Assembly (NCBI RefSeq): GCF_910592395.1
Contig: NC_088310.1
Coordinates: 7,137,501-7,201,500, forward strand
DNA from: Lineus longissimus
Taxonomy: Eukaryota > Nemertea > Pilidiophora > Heteronemertea > Lineidae
Length of the DNA: 64,000 bases
Direction: 5' to 3'
Part shown: one piece after another, positions 48,796-60,500 of the stretch
How positions within the stretch are numbered: the stretch's first letter is position 1
Layout of the letters: every line of letters starts with the position of its first letter
Notes under the pieces: generated by a model
Seen by the model: the letters and a program-made list of their open reading frames with translations, nothing else
Told to the model about the DNA's origin: nothing
Database searches by the model: none
Position numbers and translations under genes: made by a program

Positions 48796-50818
48796 CGAAA
48801 CACCATTCTTTTGATTTAGGTATCTTTCACCCAGACAAATTCGACAAAATAATCAGATGGAGGATAATACTAATACTTTCCAGATTGCTTCAGATGTTCA
48901 CAAACTCACATTTTACCCGCCTTCCTGAATTTTGTAGTCCCAGATGTCGTTATAATGTCAAAAACTCCCAAGTGTCTCAACTCAGCGCCAGATACTCCAC
49001 GACGACTTACTGATTGTTCATCCAGAAAAGAACAAGGTCGTATCTTCACCGCCTTCGTCACAATATTAGGACATCCAGCTTCCAAAAGAATGTCAATCTA
49101 ACAACACAATATTTTGAGAAAAATCCTTAATTGTTCAAGATAAGATGAAAATATGAAAACGTCTCCGAACCCTTATACATATTGCCCTCGCGTACACTTT
49201 GGAAATAGGCCTACACATATGCCTAAAATCAAGTGGCTAGTTCTTTATAACATGACGCTTGAGCATATGGTCCCCCAGTTCATCAATCACCAAATTACTA
49301 TGCTACATTTATCCCTAATAAAAATAACCAACTCAGATTTGGTTTAGCTTAGCGTTGCCTTTTGTTTTACGCGTCCGTGTCACCGAGCTAAACCACCGCG
49401 GGACGCCGCTATTCTTAGGAGGCATTAGGATAGCGGGAGACCACTGTCCTCGGACCCCTCAACCGAAAACCTGGCCAACGCGATTAATGATGTATTAACG
49501 ACATAAAGGTAGAAAAATATCCCTTCCCTTTGTGATATAATTCCTATAGTCCCTTTACCAGGAAATATTTACGATGTTATTTTCAAAAAGGTATTGGCAA
49601 GGTTAGCAAACCCCAAGAAGAGCTACGAACGATGAAGTGTATAAATATAATTTTAACGACGATTATTTTTGAAAATTTCCCGAATTCTCCTGCAACTATA
49701 AAAGATGAATTGAGCTTAGTACTTCGTCGTCGTACAGGAGTTGTGAAACATGCCTCTTAGCGTTAGCCTTTACAAGAACTTTAAACCTCGCTTTAGGCCA
49801 ACCCATGGACAGTCAAGACGGACATTGATGACAAAACCCTGGTTTCAATCGCCTGGACCATATCAACCATGAACTGTACTTTTAGCGATCAGACCGACAT
49901 AAAAAACATATTTTTTCATCGATCTTCCATCCACATTACGGAAATTGCCAAAAGGCGACATAAACATACGTGATTAGGCGTGACAAGCATCAGTTGTGTC
50001 CGCCTTGTTAGAGGTGTGGGACCATATGGTGTGCACAACCTCGGGGTGTCGTTTGAAAAGCGAAGCACCACATAATAGGAAACAGCGTCCAGGCGCGAAT
50101 CAACACCTTGATGGTGTCGAAAACTGGACCAATATGAGAAAAGTTCTGTTTTGTGCAAACTTTTGAACACTTATGATATTTACCTACATGTAGTTCCCAA
50201 CAGGACAGACTCCAGTGACATTGTCTTCATTGGAGCTGAACTGAGATATGATGGGCTTGGTTTAAATAGGGATGAATACTTCCCAACAGGACAGTCTGTT
50301 GTGACGTCCCATGGTCAGTTTATATCGGGAGTAACTATCGTTGTATCCCAAAAGGTTTAACGCAAGCTTCAGTCTGAGCCTGCCATTTGAATAGGCACTG
50401 TGTTCTTCTTATTTTGAATTAATGAAAAGGAGAGATACATCTGTGCATAGCTGATTTTATTTACAACAATTCGAGTATTGACAGGCGCTTGTAAAGCATG
50501 TAAAGTATCAAACACATTTTTAAAGTTAAACATTCATATCTATGGTGCCCAATCAAATGAATAATACATCAGTTACGGGCCACAACAGACTCGCCTGAAT
50601 CATTTCTAAAACAAATAGCGGTTGAATGCACTCCTTCGACCCCTTAATTTTACCAGCCACAAAGGATCGGGCGGGTCTATTGATACCGGAAATCTACTGC
50701 TCTTTACATTCAATGGAGTGGGCACCATGACATAGCCTTTGAGGCAATTTTAACAAAGATTAATATATTATAAAACACATTTCCATATATATTTCCGAAA
50801 TCATTGTGTACAATGACA
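48796..50818. other. Interval between GALNT 3' end and Univin-like gene
   Basis: Only about 2.7 kb separates the GALNT stop from the Univin ATG, so the univin promoter must lie here unless it is further upstream. No clear TATA box was identified. It contains dispersed repeat copy C (49601-49754). No gene seen. Confidence 0.45.
49601..49754 (+). mobile_element. TIR-like dispersed repeat, copy C
   Basis: The left end, AACCCCAAGAAGAGCTACGA then ACGATGAAG, and the right end, AGTACTTCGTCGTCGTACAG then GAGTTGTGAAACATGCC, are imperfect inverted repeats. The left end matches copy B and the right end resembles the outer end of copy A. The 154-bp element has an AT-rich core and no ORF. It is the most complete copy in the window. 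Confidence 0.45.
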
Positions 50819-50824
50819 TTTATT
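50819..50824 (-). terminator. Candidate poly(A) signal of the GALNT gene
   Basis: AATAAA on the minus strand, about 600 bp past the stop at 51426; another lies at 50461-50456. Confidence 0.35.
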
Positions 50825-51425
50825 ATCTCCAATTGGACTCAGGGGGGTACCTGTCCCAACGTACCGTTATAAGAAAGGCCCCAACCCAATTCTCGAGGGG
50901 TAATTTTTGGCAGATCCCAAGACGATCTTTAGCGAATCCTGACGCAGTTTCCTGGCCATCCTGAATTTTCATGGATCTTATAAGGCTGTGTATCCCGAAA
51001 ATTGGGCCATTTTTGAGTCCATCTCAGTGTCCCGAAAAAGGCCAATCCCCATCCCCCCATTTAGGATATGAAAATTTAATTGTCAATGTACTGATTCTTC
51101 GTCACTGGAACACACAGGACACAAAATGACACATGTTGTCCTAACACTATGACCAAATGACAGGAGGTTGCTTTTGATTCAAGTTATTGAAGACTGGGGT
51201 TGGTTTTTTTGCGCTTTGTTACCTATAAAAAACAATGTTAGAAGAAACACATAGTCAGTTTGCTGGATGGTAGACTCAACAGAATCTGCACCTAGCGCAT
51301 CTCGTGCACAATATCCGAGCAACAACCTTGGTGGGAAGGACCAACAGTGTGACGAATGAAAGTTTTGTAGTGCTGCCATCTCACTTCAGACACTGAAACT
51401 GCTCATCCCTACTCCATCACAATCA

Positions 51426-51563
51426 TCAACTATCAAATATCCCCCAGACTTGGGTCTGTTTCTTTGAGCACCGGCCAAGGATGAGGCTCTGGCCGCGGTA
51501 GGACCGATCTAAACAGAGACCGGTGTTGATGTGGATCAAACTGGATGCCTCTTTCTTCCAGAG
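51426..51563 (-). CDS. GALNT: GALNT terminal exon: lectin gamma repeat and stop
   Basis: Acceptor TTTAAATTTCAG|CTC. 45 codons then TGA at 51428-51426. Encodes [20 protein letters not shown] and on to [10 protein letters not shown], the last QxW repeat, which ends close to the usual C-terminus of the family. Confidence 0.9.
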   Translation of the reverse strand, partial: LWKKEASSLIHINTGLCLDRSYRGQSLILGRCSKKQTQVWGIFDS

Positions 51564-54500
51564 CTGAAATTTAAAGAAATGAATCACATTGAAGTCTGGA
51601 CTAAGAAATAATGTGGGTGTCTCATTTATGGAAATTGAATCAAAATGACCAGACTGACCAAAAGTACTCTAAGGGAATTAACAATGGCAAACTTCATATG
51701 AGCAATACAATGCCTTTCCCCGCACAAAGTAACTGATGCATCTACATCACGTCATAGTGCTGTTGGCCGAATCCAGAAGTATTAAGGTAGCAGGAAGGGT
51801 TGGGCGTTTGTGGTTTCTGAGTCTGAGGGGGTTGGTGTCTGTTGACTGTGCTTTAAGAGAGACTAGGCATGGCGCCAGTCTCTCTTAAAGCACAGTCAAC
51901 AGGCATTTGGTCTCAGTATTTGGGTTTTGATTGCCATGACTGTACCCCTGTAAAAGTCCGAGGAGGAGAAGTTTGGAATGATGAAAGCATTGAAGAAGAA
52001 GAAATGTTATTATTGAGGAAAGCAAAATTTATTATGAGACTAGAAGGCAGTGTCCTGACTTGATTATTTTGAAAATGGCGGTCTGAACACATTAAAAGGT
52101 GGAACATGGCATTTTATCGACTTTGAAGTGTTCCGCAGTTAAAGGGAGACTATAGGCAGCAGCTAGGTAGGCAAGATAAAGTCATACAAATTTGCCAATA
52201 GGGGTCAGTCATATCTCTAGGCATGGCGCCAGTCTCTCTTAAAGCACAGTCAACAGGCGTTTGGTCTTAGTATTTGGGTAAGTACAGAATCAAGGTAGCT
52301 CAGAGAGCAATGATTGAACGATGCTGTGGACAAGTCCAAGGATACTGCATCAGTCACGACCAACTTCTCATCAGAAAGCGTCACCACCAGCATATTCAAT
52401 GTTCAATTCCAACCTGTACCAGTCCAATGCACGCCTGTCATGGTCAGCAGTGGTCAGCTTAGCGCGATATGGAACATTCTTCCGAAACTCAAGAGAGGGA
52501 AGTCTGCTCATTAGCCTATCTCGCGCACTGCTCCTTCTTGTCAAACATCGTAATGAAATCGTGGTACAGTGGGGCGTCCTCGAGGATTGCAGCTGGTCGG
52601 ACAGACGTGAGGTGGAATGTGGGCGGCTGCACTTCTTCGTTGATGTGCGATGGCAGATAGCACAGTTGTTGCGTTGCATGACAGCTGAAAGTGAATGTGA
52701 TATCATAGAACTGAGGCGTTTGCAATGAGACTATAGGTGAAGTAGAAGGAAGGAGTGAAATGGGCCATCTTCCAGTGACTAATATACAGAGTAAGGGCAC
52801 TGGGTGTTGTTAGATTCAGCATTGAATGTATTCCTCGTACAAGCGTGAATAGTGTGGACATACAGTGAGAGGTGAGAGACCCCTATTGACTACTTCTTGT
52901 AACTTTATCTTGGATAGTGCCCCTTTATCAAGACTGAAACCCACTGTGCGGGGCTAAGAAATTACCTTTATAATCCTAGTTGGATAACCACTGTGTAGAT
53001 GATTTGAAGAGTGCTCTGTGGATGTGTGCCTGTAATGTCAATGAAAGTATGATGAGGTGATGGCGATAGTGGAATGACGAAATATTGGAAAGAGATCTAT
53101 TCCTAGAAGAACATATGTCCTGTTTTGACTAGGTGGCGCATTTTAGAATCAGCAGTGAGCACTGTGTGTAACATGGTGGAGGCAGCGGAGATAATAACTG
53201 TCTCGAAAGTATTGTTATAGGGCCTTCCCTAGGCCCATGGGGTTAAATTTACAATCCACGATTGAAAAGACGTAGTTTGATCGCATTCAACTATAAATAC
53301 ATTGAACAGTTGTGTTCCTTTAGTCAACCAATGACCTTTTGTTGGGCCATGATCGGGGATTGTAAACTGTAAATGTATTATGGACTGGGAGACGGGGGAA
53401 ACACAAGTGAAACTGAAATAGACCAAAACAAGTGATTTTGGGGCTTTGGTTTAGACGCATGCCCCACATGCGCCATGCGGGATTATACGGTTCATGTGAA
53501 CTTGTTGACATCTACATGATCTAGTGCATGTTATTGGTCATGGTAGGCCTAATCATCATGGCTATATGTTTCAGGAAAAGCTCGGAGTAAAATGAACTGC
53601 CGATGAATAATGATGTTGTTCATGTTTACCATGTTTGCTAGTACATAGCCATAGGGTATGCACTGGCCAGTGCACTTTCTGCACGTCGTCATGGTCATGT
53701 ACGTGATACCTTGCATATTTTGTTTTTTGAATGCGCATGCTTTTTGGGCAAAATCACTTGTACCAACACTAATGAATAATGTCTTCTTATCCCTATGACT
53801 CCATACACAGTGAGGGCATTGTCCCATTCCCATCAAATGGTAACTTATTGTACCGTATTAGGGTGGAAGTTGGGGAGCAGATACCTACCGTTGCACGCCT
53901 GTCATAATCAGTAGTGATGAGCTTAGCGCGATATGGAACATTCTTCAGAAACTCAAGCGAGGGAAGTCTGCTCATTAGCATATCTCGCGCACTGCTCCTT
54001 CTTGTCAAACATCGTAGTGAAATCGTAATGGAAAACGTCTGGCTTTGCGCCAGACGTTGAGACTAATAAGTGAAGAACTAACAGGTAAAGAACTTCTACT
54101 TGCGCGAGACTGCTCTGATAAAATTATCATTGCCGAGACTACGGTGACGTACACATATATTTTTTACAGTCAAAAATGCCCTCAAAAGACGAAATGGAAT
54201 GATTATTTTATTGATATTTCCTACTATATACCATCCAATTATCACTTTATACAAATAGATCGGCGTTAGGTCGCATGCTTTTCTTTCCTGGTGACACTAT
54301 AAAGCAAAATAGTTGCAACCCCGTAAATGCGCTATAAGTCCAATAATAAGTGACGGTGACCCGTTATAAATGTTTCGCCAGCTTCGCTTTTTTGCCGCTA
54401 CGCGGCGCGTTGGGCCCTTGCGTCTAGCTACTGACCTGCGCCAGACTTTTAAACAGGAAATGAGAAGGCGCATTTTCTTGGGCGATGTTGGCTGACTCGC

Positions 54501-57500
54501 TGGTCGGGCCGAGTAACACTCCATTTTATTCGGTTTGACTTGCCGGTACTAACCTGTTGTGAGCCCTTGTTGCAGAAGTTAAGAATTATATGGTTATGGG
54601 TTTCTATCGGATCAGCAGTCAAACACATCTGGTTACTCATCATCTGACCAGACTTCAAATGGACCCAGTCCTGCAAAATTGAATCAGTATTGAATGTATT
54701 TGAATGAATAGATACAGCAACGGCATGACTATGTCATCCACCAATTCCAAGCAAGGCCCAAGGCATGTCTATGCTCGGGGATGGATTCTGTCACCTATTC
54801 CGGTATCCTGAACCTCACGGTCTATACCCCATTTAAATGTAGCCAGGTGTCAAAACCTTGGTGGTCAAGATGCTATTAGGGTTGTCCTAAACATTTCAGA
54901 TATATTAACCAGGGCATTAAGTAGTAAGTAGTAAGTAAATTAGTAAGTAAGTATATATGTAAGTTGATTCACGCCAGGCATTTCTGGTAAAGCTATTGCA
55001 CTGCCATCTACTGGACAGCTGTAGAACTAAATATTCTTCCCAAGCATGTTAAAGGTACAACCGTACATCCATCCAACAAACCTGACTAGTGCTGTGCTTG
55101 CTGCAGTACTGCACCACGGGTTCTCCAGGGGTGACTTGATGCAGCGTATCTATGCACCAATCTCCCTGCCTCAGCTTCCCAGAGGCAATCTCATCGCGCT
55201 CTGGAACTCTAAAACAAAAATTGGTTGCGGCTTAGAATAATCGTCATGTTACAGTGACCCGATAGTATTTGTCTTAAAGACCTTCGCCGTTAAATATTTG
55301 AAAATTTTAATTGAATTTGAAAGTTTCAAATTGTGGATATGCAATTAGATATACTACAACAATGCCGTTGAGAGACAGATATACAAGTACACAGTACTGT
55401 ACTAGGAAAACCAAGCGGATGTTGTCTGATTCATTTTCTAAGAGTTCATGTAGACTACTTACTCCAGTTCTGGATATACGTTATCCAAGTACCATTTGAA
55501 TGACTTGCACTTTAATGAATCCCTGAGTTTTTGTCTCTCTGAAACACTAGATGTTGATAAAAGGGAAGATTTTACACGTGAATTAACAAATGCTATAAAC
55601 CAGCAAAGCTCCTTTTATGTGCTTTCCTAATATTATTATACATGCCTTTAGAAGACAGAGATCCACTCATGATTACAATGTAGAAGTTCACATGCTTGTT
55701 GTGCACCAGCAAAGATCATGGTGAAATATTCCTTAAAAGGTCTCTCTATAACCATCCTGACGTAACCAGTGACTTTCAATATACTCCCCCTCTCGATATT
55801 TCTTTTATTATTCTGTTATTTTTTGTATACGAGGTAGGAGCAAAAACTTATCTCAGGATGTCTATAACATGACACTTTTCTATGCTCGTCACTTTGGCCA
55901 AGATATTATGAAACGTCCACAGTATTTTCAAGAACTTACTCTCCGTAAGGTTTATTTTTGGCTGATGGGCGTGCATTGTAGAAAAATCGTTTATATTCGT
56001 CCATCCACACTTCAGCAGTTCTTCGAGTATTGCGGATATACGTTTTTGCATTTCCCAGCGGGAACGTGTACGGGTGTCTCTTTCTGAATACGTGGCCCAC
56101 TCGACTACAGGGCATAATCTCCAGTTCCCCTCCACACATCCAAACTCTAAAAGACAAATCTGAAACAAAATTTACATTCCATCAGCTGGGACTTTACAGG
56201 CATATCTTTTGCAACCACGATGCAACTAAGTTTCACTGCATGATATGTAAGTGTCGTCGTTTTCCAAGAGGAAATTTAGCTTATAACATGTATTCAAATC
56301 ATGAACGACTGTTTTTATTTTTTCATTCCCATCATCTGGTATAGCAGTCTATAGCTTAAGTATGTGTCGTTCATCCAAGCTGTGAAATGTTTCCAATAGG
56401 CTTATTAATGATGGACGATTAATTTGCATCTAAGTATTCGATTTTTTACCATCAGAGGCAGGTAGATGTAGTTTATTGTATGAACACCAGATGGAGTGTG
56501 ATGTATTGGTCCAGAAGATAGTCAACATCTCGACATCTTCACGAATCTCTCTAAACCACAAGGGAAATCCTGAATTCATCCGAAAATTAGCATTTCTTAT
56601 CGTAAAGACTCACCGAAGTTTTCCCCTCCCCAGATATCCATTTCAGTGTCATATTTGCCCAGGGTGATGAACCAGTCCTTTCGGATTGAAAACAGTCCAC
56701 CGGCTATCACAGGAGTTCTGAAATTAAAGTATGATACCATCGGCTTTAATACCATCTTCACACACTGTGCCACCGAGCATCGAGATCGGATAAAAACATG
56801 GCAAAAGTATAGAGCTGTGCATCCCAACAAATGTTCTTATCCAACAAAGACATTATGGACAAACCATAAGAGTACATGTAAATATAAAGAAAGTTTCCTC
56901 AACTTTTTCATTGCTGTAAGTAAATTCTGTTTGGGTGAAATATTCTTACTTAATGGGCGATGTGGCATCTCGTCTCATCTGTCTCTGGTGAAGCGTCATC
57001 GGTTCCCATTTAAAATGTAAACTCCAATCAAATCCTCCCCTAAGGTCATGTGATGCTGGCAGATAGTGGAAGGTATCCATGTTAATGACGTCGATCACTG
57101 GACTGACAACGGCATGGGCGTCCTGAAGGCAAAGATATGGACGGATGAGCAAATAGATTGAAGTCTGGCTGAGCCTAACACTGACTTCATTAAATGAAGC
57201 AACTAGAAGTACCATTGCCCTGGGTAAGATCTGATTCAGTCCCTAGTTACCTCCCAAGTTGATCATGGTATCAACTTTATACTCCTATAGGTGGAAAAAA
57301 GCAATGAAAGAAAGGTTCACATATGTATATAGGTGTTTTTCTCAAGAACACTAGGATACAACAACCTCCGGATATTGAACTCAAAGCTCAGTGTAACTAC
57401 CATGTCACTGGTCCCTTTTTTTAAATGTAAATTAGAATGCAACTTAATTATAATCAGCTCTTAATGTGTGTCGAACCTTACGGGAGAGATTAGACATATT

Positions 57501-60500
57501 TATGGTTATTGTTCTACGACATTTGGCCTATCAATTTTGAAATTACGACAATGTATCATGATTTTACATTATTATATCATAATACCAGCAGTAGATTACT
57601 GATACTGCAGTAATACATGGTTCAGCCATCCAGTTTCCATTCCCATTTTGAATGCCATTCTAGTAATTCACAGCAGCCTCCAAGGCTGTATTTTTAGAAT
57701 CCTTTGAACGGTTCCCAATCTCTTGGATAATCCCAGATGATGGTCCATAATTAACACTAATTGGACTGATACTAATTAATTTCTAATCAAGTAACCTTAT
57801 AAGCTGACACTTTAGCTCGTTGCTACTCCAAAGGCATTTAATATCTGATCAGAGTCGGTGCCAATACTTCCCTTACGAGTGGAGAGGGAGAGGGGAGAAG
57901 TTGATGAGTGTTTAGCCCCCATGGCTTATTGAAGCAAACACATAAAAAATAACGAGAAATAGATTACTGTCACATGTTTAAAAGATATCGTTGTATCGAA
58001 ATGAGCAACGGAATGCATTCTACAGAATAATGATCATTATTGATGCCTGCATGCAATTCAGAGTGAACCGCAGCCCAACTCATATTCCCAAGGTTTGAAT
58101 AAATGAGTATATAATTTGAATGAAATTGAACCCATGGGCCTGACATGGAGTTTCTCACTTTATCTGATGAGATTTTAAATTGTGTAGTGATCATTGTATA
58201 ATTAAGATCTAGACAAATGGAAAGGAAGACATGAGAGTGTGTTTGCCCCTGGAAAAGAGGTGATGCCCAGGAGTTTTCACAGGAACAGTTTCAAAGCAAG
58301 GGACGTGTCGGCCCCTCTGAGACGCGGCACTGGAATTCTTATCAATCACTTTGATTCACGGACTCTGGAACTGATCTTCCGATGACACTTTCCAGTTTCT
58401 AACTCACTTAACAAAGATTCAGGAAGATTACGAATGCAGACGCTAGAACCAAGATTAATGACATTGTCACAGTGTAACCTCATCATCTGACTGCTCCTAT
58501 TTGCAAACTGGTGATGCTTTCAGATGAAATCACTGATGCTATGCAACACTCCTCTAGTTCATTCCAGTTTTTAGCCTAATGGACCCGAACAATTCCAAGA
58601 TCATTTTACGCAAACTGACACTCAAACAAAACAAGTAAAACACAAGAAAGGGAACCCGAGAGGAATTGAAATGTCAGCTTTCAAAGTAGAGCTTATTGAA
58701 CGGGTGCGTGGCATGTTAAGTTAAGGTGCTGAGGCAACAGAAAGCTTTCAAGGAAAGATCGAGCAAGAGGCTGGCAGTCACCGCGCTTGTGACCTAATGT
58801 TCAAATTTTAAGTTTGGGTTCTTAGTCTGATATCAACTGCTGTAGAGGTGTCATCACACTTTATTATTATATCCCCTGCCTATCCCGAAACCTTCAACAG
58901 AAATCCGCTGAGATGCTCATTCAGCGCTACAACCAGAGCATTTATGACCGGTACCAATTTTATACATGTACACTCCTGGGGGGGAGTCAGGCAAGTCAAA
59001 CAAAGAGATCTTCCGAAAGTCTCACATCATCTGTGGGGTTCGAACCAGGCAGGTCTTGATTGCTAGCTGAGAGTCCGAGCCACAAATCCACATGGCTCCT
59101 AAAACAACCTGGCAAGGCACCTTACTCAATTGCCAGATCGTAAAAGCTCTGAGGCACGTGATTCCTTGTTCCTGTTTGCCAGGCAAGGAACATGTCCAAT
59201 GAAAGTGAGAAACATGAGAATTCCTGATGTACTCCTCTTCCCCAGCTAAAGATGCGGACGCTTACCGAAATAAGTGCACCACAATGGCTCTCACAACACT
59301 AGTCACGTAAACATCAAAGGGTTAATGGCTCGATGACCTCATCTTTGCCACATCTTGCTAATCTTGGTCGGATGTGTCCCAGGGTGTAAGGGATCAGTCA
59401 CCCCTCCACCTCCTTAATCAATAGGGCCGCAAGTCGATAGGTTACGGCACCAGCGATATGCTGATCAGCCTGCTGGGACCCAAAACATGTGATGCTTCAG
59501 TCCACCGTGTTCAGTCTATTGAGAGGGTGCTTTTTGGGACGCTGAGATGGGAGCTGAGAAGAGCTGTCGGGATCTTGAGTGCCTTCCTTACGTAATGCTC
59601 ATATTTCTCAGTAAACAATGTTTACACACCTTTAAAGTTTTCATCAGCCTGTTTTTAATAAATGGGAGCACAGATCAGGAGGGCCTCTCAGTTCAGCCCC
59701 TTATGGAATATGCATGATGTTTTCCTGACGTATCTTCATGACACAATGCCGTGTTTCTAACTCTATTTAATCACACTGAACGAGAAAGTGGCAACCGCTA
59801 TATGGAGGGGAAGCATTAGCTATTCGGAGTGTGAACCAGATTGGAACCAAATCAAATTTGCCTTCCTCTAACAGGAAACCCATCTCATCATACAAAATTT
59901 GCATTTATTTGCTCTGTAGTAGCTGTGCGTGGTGTGAGTTCGTTACAATTGAGTCATCACATCACACCTCATGATGAATGCTACCAGATGTCTGGATCAT
60001 ATGGGAAATGCATCAGGCCAGGGTGGTATGTGTCTTCTTTTCTTCACCCTGGAGGATGAGCACCACATTTTTCGAGGGCATTCCTCGTAGAGGTAGGACT
60101 TCCTGAAAATGTCTCCCCTATCCCCGACGTCATCTCACTAACACTTTTTTATTGCAGGTCAAATTGGCTTACCAAATAGAAGTACATGTATTCCTAATCC
60201 ATTTAGGTATGATTTTGAGGCAAATATATAGGAGCTTGTAAGTTAGCAAGATAACGTTAGGAAGTCTTCTTGAAGGAATGCTACCAGACGCTTGCAGTAT
60301 CTACCAGCAACATGCCAGCATACAGTATAAAGAATTACTGCTCAAAACATTGGTTCATTAAATTGACATGAATCCTGTTGCGATGCATGACATGAACCAG
60401 AGTCAGAAATGTAATAAGTATGGGAGGAGATCCTACTAAATTTAAAATCAAATAAGAATCTATTGAATGAAGAGACCATAGAGAGAGACCCATAAAATCT

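Larger units (their letters stand above)
51564..54553 (-). other. Last GALNT intron, 2990 bp, rich in repeats
   Basis: Unlike the other short introns of the 3' half (269-490 bp), this one has been expanded by repeats: a perfect inverted repeat, a 63-bp direct repeat, a 134-bp duplication and a hairpin, all listed separately. Open frames inside it belong to repeats. Confidence 0.8.

Noticed and set aside
52321-52728. 135-codon plus frame in the last GALNT intron
   Set aside because: Overlaps the 134-bp duplicated repeat and is antisense to an equally open frame; no family.
55534-55546. Acceptor GTTTCAG for the GALNT linker exon
   Set aside because: It gives the wrong phase relative to the previous exon; the acceptor ATCAACATCTAG upstream restores frame and the family-typical sequence.
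55869-56344. Plus-strand frames of 72 and 104 codons
   Set aside because: Antisense to the GALNT exon at 55940-56159.
56646-57020. 124-codon plus-strand frame
   Set aside because: Antisense to two GALNT exons and the intron between them.
59037-59092. Functional tRNA gene
   Set aside because: B box present, but no acceptor-stem pairing and the A-B spacing is too short; better explained as a SINE head.
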